Positions 44,362 to 52,978 of a DNA stretch of 54,930 nt are shown piece by piece. Below the pieces are notes generated by a model. That model was given only the letters and a program-made list of their open reading frames with translations. It ran no database searches and had not been told where the DNA came from. The stretch comes from Deltaproteobacteria bacterium (GTDB lineage Bacteria > Myxococcota_A > Polyangia > Haliangiales > SHYZ01), in the NCBI GenBank assembly GCA_016210055.1, contig JACQUZ010000123.1, forward strand, positions 1-54,930, given 5' to 3'. Each line of letters starts with the position of its first letter. Position 1 is the stretch's first letter. Made by a program: the position numbers and the translations under genes.

Positions 44362-45717
44362 TCATGCCGGATGGTCCAGCACTTCCTTGAGGGACGTCGC
44401 CACCCGCGTCGCGTCCCGCACGCAGTCGTTCACGCCAACGCCGTGGGTGCAGCTACCCGCCATGACCACGCCCACCGCGCGCGCCCGGTCCTCGACCAAA
44501 GCGACCCGGCCCACGTGGCCGACGGTATACTGGGGAATCGCCCTGTTGTGCCGCACGATGCGCAGCACGTGGGGTGCCCGGCGCAGGGAGAGCGTTCGTC
44601 GCAGGTCGGCCTCGACGAAGCGGATGAGCTCCTCGTCCGAGAGGGCGACCACTCCCGGATCGCGCGCGCCCCCATAGATGAGGCGGAACAACACGGACCC
44701 TGGAGGCGCCCGGTCGGGCCAGACCGTGGACTCGAGCACGCATCCCAAGCAACGAACGGGCTCGCCTGACCCCACCATGAAGCCAAACCCTTGAATGGAG
44801 TGCTCTACCTGGTCATCGGGAGCAGTGGCGTGGACGACGACAGCCGGGGCGTACCAAGTTTCTCGAAGCGTCACGGCGACCGTGGCGTCGAGGTCGCGCA
44901 TGAGCTCCGCGGCTTCCCACGCAGGGACCGCGAGCACCACTGCGTGTGCACGGAGCTCTCCGCCGCCTTCGAGGCCAAGGCGGAAGCCGTCCGTAGTTTT
45001 TTCCATCACCTGGACGCGCGTGCCGGTCCGGAGCACGGGACCCACGTCTTTCACCAGCGCAGCGACCAGCGCAGCGAGTCCCCCCCTCGGCGCCCACAAT
45101 TTTGGCATGCGGCCGCGCGACGCCACGAGCCCTCGGAAGAGGCTCCCGTGCTCCTTTTCAAGCGCGGCGAGGCGCGGAAAGGCCGCGGGCAAGGAGATCT
45201 GCTCCGCGTCGCCGGCGAAGATGCCCAACACCAGCGGCTCGACGAGCGCATGGAGCGCTTCTTCGCCGACGCGGCGCTTGATGAAATCCGCGACCGTCTC
45301 CTCGGCCTCACCCCCCTTGGGAACGAGTGGCTCGCAGAGAAGGCGAAGCTTGCCCCGCCACGTGAGGAGCTCTGACGAAAGGAGGGCCGGAGGACCATTC
45401 GGAACCTGGCGCAGGGCGCCGCCGCGGAAAATCCAGCGGCGCTTGGCCTCCGGCTGCGCGCACACCATGTCTACGCCCAACTCCTTCGCCAGCCAAAGGC
45501 CACCGTCGTCCACGTTGTCGAGAAACCCGCTGGCCGCGTGCTCGCACAGGAATCCACCGACGTGCTCGGTGGCGAGGACGCCGCCTGCCCGACGCCCGGC
45601 TTCGAGGATGACGGGCTCGACGTCGGGCATTCGGCGCCGGATCTCCCGAGCTGCAGCAAGTCCGGCAATACCACCACCAACTATCGCGACGAAGCGTTTC
45701 CCATTGGACTCACCCAT
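44362..45717 (-). CDS. hemG: Protoporphyrinogen oxidase (FAD type)
   Basis: This oxygen-dependent oxidase of the HemY/PPOX type has 451 residues and forms protoporphyrin IX in haem synthesis. The FAD-binding motif [13 protein letters not shown] begins at residue 14, followed by [10 protein letters not shown]. Later landmarks are [18 protein letters not shown] segments and, near the C-terminus, [33 protein letters not shown], which corresponds to the conserved FAD-binding end of the family. ATG 45717 overlaps the hemE end by 8 bp, so the two haem genes form one operon. Confidence 0.92.
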   Translation of the reverse strand: MGESNGKRFVAIVGGGIAGLAAAREIRRRMPDVEPVILEAGRRAGGVLATEHVGGFLCEHAASGFLDNVDDGGLWLAKELGVDMVCAQPEAKRRWIFRGGALRQVPNGPPALLSSELLTWRGKLRLLCEPLVPKGGEAEETVADFIKRRVGEEALHALVEPLVLGIFAGDAEQISLPAAFPRLAALEKEHGSLFRGLVASRGRMPKLWAPRGGLAALVAALVKDVGPVLRTGTRVQVMEKTTDGFRLGLEGGGELRAHAVVLAVPAWEAAELMRDLDATVAVTLRETWYAPAVVVHATAPDDQVEHSIQGFGFMVGSGEPVRCLGCVLESTVWPDRAPPGSVLFRLIYGGARDPGVVALSDEELIRFVEADLRRTLSLRRAPHVLRIVRHNRAIPQYTVGHVGRVALVEDRARAVGVVMAGSCTHGVGVNDCVRDATRVATSLKEVLDHPA

Positions 45718-46750
45718 GGCTCTTGACCGCCTTGACCATGGCTCGGACGTGTTCCGGATCCGTCTCCGGAAGCACGCCGTGCCCCAGGTTGAACACGTGC
45801 CCCGTGCGACCGGCGGCATCAAGAATCTCTCTGACGCGCCCCTCGATGGCCTCCTTTGGGAGGAAAAGCGCCGTTGGATCCAAGTTCCCCTGCACGGCAA
45901 CTCCGGGACCAAGGCGGGCGCGGGCATCGCCGATGTCCACCTTCCAGTCCAGGCCCACGACATCGGCGCCCGATCGACTCAGCTTGTCGAGGTAGGGTGC
46001 GCAGCCATTGACGTAGTAGATGATGGGCACCCGCGAGGAACTGAAGGTCGGCGACGATCGGAGTCGGTCGATGACGTCGCGGCTGTAACGCAGGGCGAAC
46101 TCGGCGAAATCCCGAGGGGTCAGGATACCTGCCCAGGTATCAAAGATTTGGACCGCCTCGGCGCCAGCCGCTACCTGGGCCTCGAGGTAGCGCGAGACAG
46201 TAGCGGCGATCTTTCCGAGAAGCGCGTGGGCGCTCGCAGGTGACGCGAAGAGCAGGCGCTTGAGGTGCGTGAAGTTCTTCGAGCCCCCGCCTTCGACCAT
46301 GTAGCTCGCCAAGGTAAATGGAGCACCAGAGAACCCAATCAGCGGCACGCGCCCCGCGAGCGAGCGGCGGATGCGGCGGATGGCCTCCATGACGAAGGGC
46401 AGCGTTTCCTCCGGGTCGGGATCCGCGAGGCGTTCCACCCGAGCCGCGTCGCGCACCGGAGAAGGGAGCACGGGGCCTTCCTCCGTGAACTCGACCGGGA
46501 CACCCATGGCCTCGAGCGGGATGAGGATGTCACTGAAGAGGATCGCTGCGTCCATCTCGAACTCGTCGATCGGCTGAAGCGTCACCTCGCACGCTAGGTC
46601 CGGCGTCTTGCAGAGACCCATGAAGCTGGATTGGCTGCGCACGGAACGATATTGAGGGAGATAACGCCCTGCCTGGCGCATCATCCAGACCGGCGTGCGG
46701 TCGACGGAAAGGCCGAGGCAGGCACGAAGGAAACGGTGGGTGGGTTCCAT
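45710..46750 (-). CDS. hemE: Uroporphyrinogen decarboxylase
   Basis: This cytosolic enzyme removes four carboxyls from uroporphyrinogen III to give coproporphyrinogen III. It has 346 residues, the normal length. Signature 1 is [18 protein letters not shown] (residues about 18-35) and signature 2 is [17 protein letters not shown]. The catalytic Asp lies in [12 protein letters not shown], and NLDPTALF and [16 protein letters not shown] are typical of the C-terminus. ATG 46750 fits the family start. It precedes and overlaps hemG. It is divergent from the P-loop-receiver gene across 42-78 bp containing GGGGG/CCCCC arms (46762-46766, 46777-46781). Confidence 0.95.
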   Translation of the reverse strand: MEPTHRFLRACLGLSVDRTPVWMMRQAGRYLPQYRSVRSQSSFMGLCKTPDLACEVTLQPIDEFEMDAAILFSDILIPLEAMGVPVEFTEEGPVLPSPVRDAARVERLADPDPEETLPFVMEAIRRIRRSLAGRVPLIGFSGAPFTLASYMVEGGGSKNFTHLKRLLFASPASAHALLGKIAATVSRYLEAQVAAGAEAVQIFDTWAGILTPRDFAEFALRYSRDVIDRLRSSPTFSSSRVPIIYYVNGCAPYLDKLSRSGADVVGLDWKVDIGDARARLGPGVAVQGNLDPTALFLPKEAIEGRVREILDAAGRTGHVFNLGHGVLPETDPEHVRAMVKAVKSHG

Positions 46751-46792
46751 TGGTTTTCCTAGGGGGTGGAGCGTGTCCCCCGGGCATGAAGG

Positions 46793-47737
46793 ATGCAAGG
46801 AAAAGGACCGGCTAATCAAGACTTTCGAATGCCAATTTCCGTTCATCCTTCCGAGTGCGCGACGGTCGGCTCGCCCGTTGTCGTTGTCTTTGGGCCGCCG
46901 TTGCCCGGCCGCGCGGCGCTTGCAAGGGCGCTCGAGCACCGCCTGCCCGGCGCACGCAGGTTTTATGCGCCCGAGGGGAAGGTGCCGCCGGAGCCCATTT
47001 CCGAGGCGATGGGAAGCGGGGAGCTCCCCATCGTCGAAGGGAACTTCCGCACGGCCCACGAGCGACTCGAGGCGCGCGCATTCCTCGAACAGGCGGGTGC
47101 ACGCCCGGTGTTCGTGGCTTGGCTGTGCGACGCCAATGAGGCCAAGCGAGAGGTCTATCGCCGCTATGCGGGCATGCCGACCCGATATGCGGATCACCTG
47201 TGGGCCCGATGGGAGGAGGACATGGCGAGCAGGCAGCCGCTCGGCCACGAAATCCCTCCCGCGGCCCTGGTTGGCGTGGGTGCCCGCGGATCCATCCTTG
47301 ACCACGTTGTCAGGGTGGCCGCTGCGCTTGGGTTGCCTGAGGTCCTTCCTGAAAGGCGCCCTCCGCCCAGGAGAGTGCTCGTCGTCGACGACGATCCGGA
47401 TGAGCTGGAGCTCATGGCCGAAGTGCTCGAGTCGAACGCCTGCCGGGTGTTCCGAGCGTCAAGCGCCGAGGAAGCCTTGGCCGTGGCGGGCAGTGAATCG
47501 CTCGACTTGGTGATCTCCGATCAGCAAATGCCGGGAGCCAAGGGGACCGACTTGGCCGCTGAGCTCTCGCGGCACCGGCCCGACATCCGCGTGGCCCTGG
47601 TGACCGGGTACGCAGAGGAGACAGTCGACATGGCCGTGAACGCACCAGGGGTTTCGGTCCTCCTTGCCAAGCCTTTCAAGGGCTCGGACTTGATCCGTCT
47701 CATCGACGAGCTGGCGGACCGGCCGGTGACTGTTTAG
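46793..47737 (+). CDS. Degenerate P-loop kinase-like domain fused to a receiver
   Basis: This is an unusual fusion of 314 residues. Residues about 28-180 resemble small P-loop nucleotide kinases (AAA_33/zeta-like): a strand VVVVFG, then GPPLPGRAA (34-42), where the Walker A Lys-Ser/Thr is replaced by Arg-Ala, then [27 protein letters not shown] and a helical end. Residues about 194-312 form a standard receiver with D199-D201, phosphoacceptor D243 in [10 protein letters not shown], a switch Thr in ALVTGYA and Lys in LAKPFKG. The front domain probably cannot hydrolyse ATP normally and may act as an output or binding module. ATG 46793 is the longest start; ATG 46829 also keeps both domains. It is 9 bp upstream of the cardiolipin synthase-like gene. 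Confidence 0.82.
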   Translation: MQGKGPANQDFRMPISVHPSECATVGSPVVVVFGPPLPGRAALARALEHRLPGARRFYAPEGKVPPEPISEAMGSGELPIVEGNFRTAHERLEARAFLEQAGARPVFVAWLCDANEAKREVYRRYAGMPTRYADHLWARWEEDMASRQPLGHEIPPAALVGVGARGSILDHVVRVAAALGLPEVLPERRPPPRRVLVVDDDPDELELMAEVLESNACRVFRASSAEEALAVAGSESLDLVISDQQMPGAKGTDLAAELSRHRPDIRVALVTGYAEETVDMAVNAPGVSVLLAKPFKGSDLIRLIDELADRPVTV

Positions 47738-47746
47738 ATTCAAGCC

Positions 47747-48955
47747 GTGGAGCTCCGCCCGTGGCGAAAGGCGCAAGGGACACAAGGCGCGAGACGCCCA
47801 GCACTGAATGACCTGGAATACGTGCATCGCCCCTACATGCTACGGGCGGGAAACCAGGTGACGGTGCTTCGCTCGGGGCGCGAAGCCTACCCCGCGATGC
47901 TCGAGGCGATCGCGGGCGCCAAGCGCATTGTGCACCTGGAGACCTACATCTTGCGCTCCGACGCAACGGGACGACTCTTCGGGGAGGCCCTCAAGGAACG
48001 AGCTTCCGCGGGTGTCGCCGTCCGCCTGATGTACGACGCGGTCGGATCACTCGGCATATCGGACGATTTCGTGGGCGACCTCCACCGCGCTGGGGTCACG
48101 ATCGTCGAGTACCGCCCCATTGCACCATGGCGGCCGCGCTGGGGCCTGTCACGACGGGATCACCGGAAGATCCTCACCATCGACGACGGCGTGGCTTTCA
48201 CCGGCGGATTGAACCTGGGGAACGAGTATTCACCCAGGGAGAATGGCGGAGACGGATGGCACGACGTGCACGTCCGCGTCGAGGGACCTTGCGCGCTCGA
48301 ATTGGCCCGCATCTTCCGCAAGACCTGGATCCGAGCGGGGGGAAGCCCGTTTCCCGTTCCGCCAGATCCCTCCCTCGGTGTCGATGTGACCGCGGGCACT
48401 CCCCACGCGGCGCATGCGATGACGATCGACAACAAGGAGATGCGGCGCCGATCGGCGATTCGCCGCGCCTACCTGCATGCCATTCACCGCGCCAAGCGGA
48501 CCATCAGCATCATGAACGCTTACTTCATCCCCGACCTTGGGATTCGCTTCGCGCTGCGCAGGGCAGCCGAGCGCGGGGTCAGCGTGAAAGTTATCGTGCC
48601 GTCGAACTCGGACGTCCCAGCAGCCCTCCACGCGAGCCACTATCTTTTCCCCTGGCTACTTAGAGCAGGAATCCGGATTTTCGAGTGGCCGGAAAAAATG
48701 ATGCACGCCAAGACTGCTGTGGTCGATTCCACATGGTCCACGATTGGGAGCTACAACCTGGACTACCGCAGCTTGCTGTACAACCTCGAGGTCGTGCTGG
48801 CGATCGTGGATCGGCGGATGGGTGCGGAAATGCAGGCGCAGTTCGATTCGGACATTGAGAAGTGTCGCGAGGTCAACCTGACCGACTGGAAGCGACGGCC
48901 TTTCTTCACGAGGCTCACCGAGTGGCTTTGCTACCAGTTCCAGAGGTGGCTGTAG
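47747..48955 (+). CDS. Cardiolipin synthase-like phospholipase D family protein
   Basis: This 402-residue enzyme has two HKD motifs: H139-x-K141-x4-D146 in DHRKILTIDD, and H320-x-K322-x4-D327 in MHAKTAVVDS. It has GGLNL and GSYNLDYRS following them, as in ClsB/ClsC-type cardiolipin synthases that join two phosphatidylglycerols or PG and PE. No N-terminal membrane helices are present, unlike ClsA, so the ClsB-like branch fits better. GTG 47747 lies 9 bp after the P-loop-receiver stop, so the two are likely co-transcribed. It is followed 18 bp later by a double-receiver gene. Confidence 0.92.
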   Translation: MELRPWRKAQGTQGARRPALNDLEYVHRPYMLRAGNQVTVLRSGREAYPAMLEAIAGAKRIVHLETYILRSDATGRLFGEALKERASAGVAVRLMYDAVGSLGISDDFVGDLHRAGVTIVEYRPIAPWRPRWGLSRRDHRKILTIDDGVAFTGGLNLGNEYSPRENGGDGWHDVHVRVEGPCALELARIFRKTWIRAGGSPFPVPPDPSLGVDVTAGTPHAAHAMTIDNKEMRRRSAIRRAYLHAIHRAKRTISIMNAYFIPDLGIRFALRRAAERGVSVKVIVPSNSDVPAALHASHYLFPWLLRAGIRIFEWPEKMMHAKTAVVDSTWSTIGSYNLDYRSLLYNLEVVLAIVDRRMGAEMQAQFDSDIEKCREVNLTDWKRRPFFTRLTEWLCYQFQRWL

Positions 48956-48973
48956 TCTTGTACATTCAAGGTG

Positions 48974-50020
48974 ATGTCCGCTATCCATTCGGCACTCATC
49001 CTGTCCCCCCGGTGGAAAGCCGATCCTGAGCAGCTCACATTTGGGGAGCTCCTTCGGAGCACGGGGATCTCGGTCGAGATCCTGAGCTCATTTGATGAGC
49101 TTCGCGAGAAACTCGGACAGCCCGAAAAGAACAACGCCTGCATCCTTCTCGATGCGGGAGCTTCCGCCGAGCGGGAGAGCAGCCGCGCCATCGATGCCAT
49201 CGTAGGCTTGATCAGCCGCGTGAAGATAAACTACCCATTCGCGTCGCTATTGGTCCTCTCTGCAACGCCCCCTGCCCCGCTCGTGACCGCCGCGTTCCGC
49301 GCGGGCGCCGACGACGTGATTGACATCAAGGCGGGAGAAGAGGTGGCGCTCCTGTCTGCCCTCGAACGTGCCGGGTCCAACGCGCAGGCGCGGGCCAACC
49401 GTCGGGCGCGCATGTTCGAGATGAGGAAGCTCGTCGACGAATTCCTGCGCGTGCTCGTCAAGGCCGAGCGCCGCACCTTGGAGCTCGAGGCCAACCGCGC
49501 GGGGGATGACATGGGCGAAGAGAAGGAGAGCCCGCCCCGCCTGCTTCTCGTCGATGACGACAGCAACGTCGTCGATCTCCTGAATGAATGGTTTTCAGGC
49601 GCAGGGATGAAGACGCTCATCGCGTACTCGGGCGAGGAGGCCATGGATCTCTGTGAGCGGGCCGAGAAGACCCGAAGCCATGTCGACCTGGCGCTCGTAG
49701 ACAAGCAGCTCCCAGGTGTCGACGGCCTCGAGACGATTCGCGAGCTTCGGAAGCGATGCCCCGCGCTCCCCTGCATGATGATGACAGGCTACTCCTCGAG
49801 CGAGAGCGCTGTGCGGGCCGCCGACGTGGGCGTGGTCGGGTACCTTTTGAAGCCTTTCGACGACATGCGTGAGCTGACCCGGCGAGTCAAGGAGATCGCC
49901 GAGCGATATGCGGCCGAGCGCAGGGAGAGGCGGATGCTGGCCCGCATCAAGCAAAAGCACGCGCAGTTCCTGGAGCGGTACTTGAAGATCACGACGGATC
50001 TCGAGAAGCTCGGGGAGTAA
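48974..50020 (+). CDS. Double-receiver regulatory protein
   Basis: This 348-residue soluble protein has two receiver-type folds. The first (about 5-140) is divergent: the hydrophobic strands and ACILLDAGAS are visible, but the acidic pair expected after strand 1 (ALILSPRW) is missing, so it is probably a pseudo-receiver. A helical linker follows (about 145-185). The second receiver (about 190-310) is canonical, with LLLVDDDS, phosphoacceptor in ALVDKQLPGVDG, MMTGYS and LKPFDD. A C-terminal coiled coil (RYAAERRERRMLARIKQKHAQFLERYLK) may mediate dimerisation. There is no DNA-binding domain. ATG 48974 or GTG 48971 are the start options. It converges with the SpoIIE phosphatase pair across a hairpin. 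Confidence 0.87.
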   Translation: MSAIHSALILSPRWKADPEQLTFGELLRSTGISVEILSSFDELREKLGQPEKNNACILLDAGASAERESSRAIDAIVGLISRVKINYPFASLLVLSATPPAPLVTAAFRAGADDVIDIKAGEEVALLSALERAGSNAQARANRRARMFEMRKLVDEFLRVLVKAERRTLELEANRAGDDMGEEKESPPRLLLVDDDSNVVDLLNEWFSGAGMKTLIAYSGEEAMDLCERAEKTRSHVDLALVDKQLPGVDGLETIRELRKRCPALPCMMMTGYSSSESAVRAADVGVVGYLLKPFDDMRELTRRVKEIAERYAAERRERRMLARIKQKHAQFLERYLKITTDLEKLGE

Positions 50021-50037
50021 GGCGCCGTCCGGCGCCT
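50020..50037. terminator. Bidirectional hairpin between convergent genes
   Basis: AGGCGCC (50020-50026), loop GTCC, GGCGCCT (50031-50037): a 7-bp perfect, all-GC-rich stem between the stop codons of two convergent genes. No T-tract is present. Confidence 0.5.
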
Positions 50038-50041
50038 AAGA

Positions 50042-51367
50042 TCAGCGAACCGTCAGTACTACGAGCGCTTCGTCATCGACCGGAGGCACATCTCCTCGGA
50101 ACTCCGCCAGGGTCCCGAGGATGCGATCACGGACCTCGGCAGGCGCGAGGTCGCGTGCCGAGCGCACGACCCTTTGGAGACGACGATCGCCGAACGTGTC
50201 GCCGCTGGCGTTGGTGGCCTCGACGATTCCGTCGGTATAGAGGACCAAGAGATCCCCCTCGCGGAAGGGCTTCTCGGATTCCTTGAAGCGCACCTCGGGC
50301 AGCTCGCCCAAGATCGGACCACCACCGCCGAGGACGCCGAGCGGTGAGTCCCCCTGTGAAACATGGTACGGGACCTGGTGGCCACCGTTGGCAAATTGCA
50401 CGATTCCGCGATTGCCGTCCACGAGCGCCGCGAAGCACATCATGTGGATCGGTCGCGAAGGTCGGTAGAGTGCTCGATTGAGCGCCGAGAGCACCGACGG
50501 TGCGTCCACCTTGGAACCCGACTCCATGACGGCATCACACGTGCTCTTCGCCACCGCAGTGACCATGGAACCCGCCAGGCCACTCCCCACGACGTCGCCA
50601 ATGATCACCAGCACGCGCCCGCCACCCAAGTCATAGGCGGTCCAGAAATCGCTCCCTGCTTGCCCCGCGGGGCGAAAGTGCCCGACCCAGGAGACCTTGC
50701 CCGAGGAGCCCTCGGCAATCGCGGGCACGATGGCCTGTTGTACGGCGCTGGCCAGGTCGACTTCCTTCTCGAGGGTGAGCTTTTGGGCGGCTTCCCTGTG
50801 CAGGCGCATGTTCGCAGAGCAAGCCGTCACCGCCACGCGGAAGTCCTCGAGGAGCTTGCGTTCCCGCTCGCTCGGCCGGTGCCCCAAGGCAAGACCGACC
50901 GCACCCAGGGTAATGCCTCGGTCGACCAGGGGCAGGAGGACATCAATCCCTTGCCGCTCCTTGAGCGTCGACAGGGGCAAGCGCATGGCGCCGTACCTCT
51001 GGGCCGCGATCTCGTCGAGAATAATGAGCCGCGGATTGTGCTTGAACCATGAGAACAGGCCTCTTACCGCGTCGGGTACTGGCTCGAGCGACTCGCCGCC
51101 AGGCACCCAGGAATCCCAGTGCCCCTCCTTCCCGGCGGGCTCGAACAGCACCACCCGTGTCGTCCGAAATGCGCGATGGGCGGTTTCCGCTGCTGCAGAG
51201 AGGGCGTCCCCCAATGTGCCGAGGTCGAGGGATGTCTCAATGAACGACGTCAGCGCCTCCTCGACGGTCCGCTGGTGAGCCGACTGCTCCTCGTGCCTGC
51301 GCAGCCGGAGCGCGCAGGCCACTCCCCAGGCCAGGAGGACGATAAGTGCCATGACCACGGCAATCAT
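50042..51367 (-). CDS. Membrane GAF-SpoIIE (PP2C-type) phosphatase, paralogue 2
   Basis: This 441-residue protein has one N-terminal membrane helix (VVMALIVLLAWGVACALRL), a GAF-like domain (about 35-195) and a C-terminal SpoIIE/RsbU-type phosphatase domain (about 215-440). The phosphatase signatures include DLASAVQQAIVP, GSDFWTAYDLGGGRVLVIIGDVVGSG, LVLYTDGIVEA and VDDEALVVLTV. In the metal motif the usual GDxxGHG is GDVVGSG (His to Ser), while the Asp is kept. Such proteins dephosphorylate anti-sigma-factor antagonists or other Ser/Thr phosphoproteins. ATG 51367 overlaps the stop of its paralogue (ATGA), so the pair is made together. Confidence 0.9.
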   Translation of the reverse strand: MIAVVMALIVLLAWGVACALRLRRHEEQSAHQRTVEEALTSFIETSLDLGTLGDALSAAAETAHRAFRTTRVVLFEPAGKEGHWDSWVPGGESLEPVPDAVRGLFSWFKHNPRLIILDEIAAQRYGAMRLPLSTLKERQGIDVLLPLVDRGITLGAVGLALGHRPSERERKLLEDFRVAVTACSANMRLHREAAQKLTLEKEVDLASAVQQAIVPAIAEGSSGKVSWVGHFRPAGQAGSDFWTAYDLGGGRVLVIIGDVVGSGLAGSMVTAVAKSTCDAVMESGSKVDAPSVLSALNRALYRPSRPIHMMCFAALVDGNRGIVQFANGGHQVPYHVSQGDSPLGVLGGGGPILGELPEVRFKESEKPFREGDLLVLYTDGIVEATNASGDTFGDRRLQRVVRSARDLAPAEVRDRILGTLAEFRGDVPPVDDEALVVLTVR

Positions 51368-52884
51368 GGGCGCGTTCCTCCGCGAGCACGCCCGCCAGGC
51401 CCGGTGGTATAGCTTACCTCGGTCCCGCTGTCGGCTTCCGGCGGCAGGACCTCCGCGGCGACCACGGTGACGTCGTCGAATATCGGGCGCCCGTCCATGT
51501 ACCTGTCGACTGCGGAGAGGATCGCCGCCGGCAGCTTGGGCGCAGGGGTTTCTGCCATCGACATGAGGGCGGACCGAAAACGCTTCTCGCCAAAGGGTTC
51601 AGCGTACGGGGAGCCAGCGTCGACCAAGCCATCGGTGTAGAGAACCAGGCGGTCGCCCAGCTGAAACGCTCGCGACTGCGTGGTGTACGCAGCCTCGGCC
51701 TCCGCACCCAGGGTGTTGCCCCTGGCCACGAGCTGCTCGAGCCGACGCGCCACGTCGCCCGGAATCAGGTACGGGAAGTTCTGCCCCGCGTTGGCGAAAC
51801 GAACCGTCCCTGCGTGGGAGTCGAGCACCGCGGCAAAGGCCGTCATGAGGTAGCGCGTCCGCCCCGCTCGATGTATTGCCCGATTCAACCCCGAAAGGAG
51901 CCGCGCGGGATCCAAGTCGGCGCCAGCCGCCTGGCGCATGGCTTCGACGGTACCCTTGGCCACCGCAGTCAGCATGGCGGGCGCCGCGCCGTGCCCCGTG
52001 GCATCGCCGATGACGAGAAGCAGGCGTCCTTGGCCCAGGTCGTGGTGTATCCACAGGTCTCCTCCGCACTCCGCCGCTGCCCTCACCAGCCCGCGGAACT
52101 GAAATCCGGCCCGCTTGAGCGTGCGATCCTCGGGCAGAAGCGCCTCCTGAATGGCCGTGGCCAGGTCGAAAGCCTTGGAGAGCTTGGTCTGCCCACGGGC
52201 ATCGGCGTCGAGGTACGTGTTCGCCAGCGCCACGGTCGCGTGTGCTCCGAGTGACCGATAGGCCACTTCTTTCGAGCCATCCGTAGGTCGCGTGGGTTCC
52301 GAGAGCACCGCGAGCCCGAGGAGAAGCCCACGATGCCTCAGGGGGAGCACGACGTGACCTCGGAGCCGCTCGAGGAGGTCGAGGGTAGCGCGCGCCCCAT
52401 CGTCGTCTCGAACCGCTCCCAAGGAAGCCAGGTCCCACGGCACGCCGCTCGCCCCGAGCCACTGGAACGCCTTTTCTGCGTCGCCGACCGCGGGTGATTC
52501 GTCCCCATCCCCCCCGAGGACTGCGATCCCTTGCTCGGCATCGGGCGACGGAATGATGAGGAGGGTCCGCTCCACGCCCAGCGTCTGCTTCGCCGCCGCG
52601 TCGAGCTCGACAGCCACGTCGCTCGCCGACCGCATGGCAAGCGCACGCGACAAGAAGGCGCGGGCGACGGCGGCGATCGATGGTCGGCCAAGAAGTTTTT
52701 CATCCAGCCTGGGCTGGAAAAAGACAAGCAGGGCTCCCAAGCATGCCGCCGCAGCCCCCCCGAGCATCATCCCTGCGTAACTCCCAAGATCGAGGGCGCC
52801 AGCGGTGGCTGCTAGCCCTGCCGCAGGCAAGGCCGTGGCGAGCGACGTCATCCACCAGCGCTTGGCATCTGGTCCGCTCCCCAC
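51364..52884 (-). CDS. Membrane GAF-SpoIIE (PP2C-type) phosphatase, paralogue 1
   Basis: This 506-residue protein is a paralogue of the next gene. Two membrane helices (SLATALPAAGLAATAGALDL; GMMLGGAAAACLGALLVFF) precede a GAF-like domain (about 90-235) and a SpoIIE phosphatase domain (about 255-490). The latter has DLATAIQEALLPEDRTL, CGGDLWIHHDLGQGRLLLVIGDATGHGAAPAM, LVLYTDGLVDAGSPYAEPFG and IFDDVTVVAAE. Here the metal motif GDATGHG is complete. GTG 52884 is preferred because GGAGGGA lies 3-4 nt upstream; a TTG at 52896 falls inside that ribosome site. It is divergent from the PilZ-J gene. The two phosphatases share the same layout and probably arose by tandem duplication. Confidence 0.9.
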   Translation of the reverse strand: MGSGPDAKRWWMTSLATALPAAGLAATAGALDLGSYAGMMLGGAAAACLGALLVFFQPRLDEKLLGRPSIAAVARAFLSRALAMRSASDVAVELDAAAKQTLGVERTLLIIPSPDAEQGIAVLGGDGDESPAVGDAEKAFQWLGASGVPWDLASLGAVRDDDGARATLDLLERLRGHVVLPLRHRGLLLGLAVLSEPTRPTDGSKEVAYRSLGAHATVALANTYLDADARGQTKLSKAFDLATAIQEALLPEDRTLKRAGFQFRGLVRAAAECGGDLWIHHDLGQGRLLLVIGDATGHGAAPAMLTAVAKGTVEAMRQAAGADLDPARLLSGLNRAIHRAGRTRYLMTAFAAVLDSHAGTVRFANAGQNFPYLIPGDVARRLEQLVARGNTLGAEAEAAYTTQSRAFQLGDRLVLYTDGLVDAGSPYAEPFGEKRFRSALMSMAETPAPKLPAAILSAVDRYMDGRPIFDDVTVVAAEVLPPEADSGTEVSYTTGPGGRARGGTRP

Positions 52885-52978
52885 GGTTCCCTCCAATCAT
52901 GACCATAACACGCCAGGTCCGGATTTTTGCTCATCCCGTTCAGCGCCGGCTTGCGAAACCCCGCTGGAACAGGCCATC

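Noticed and set aside
44795..46243. Plus-strand open frame (about 482 codons) opposite hemG/hemE
   Set aside because: hemG and hemE are certain on the minus strand; the antisense frame is Ser/Arg/Pro-rich and crosses both genes.
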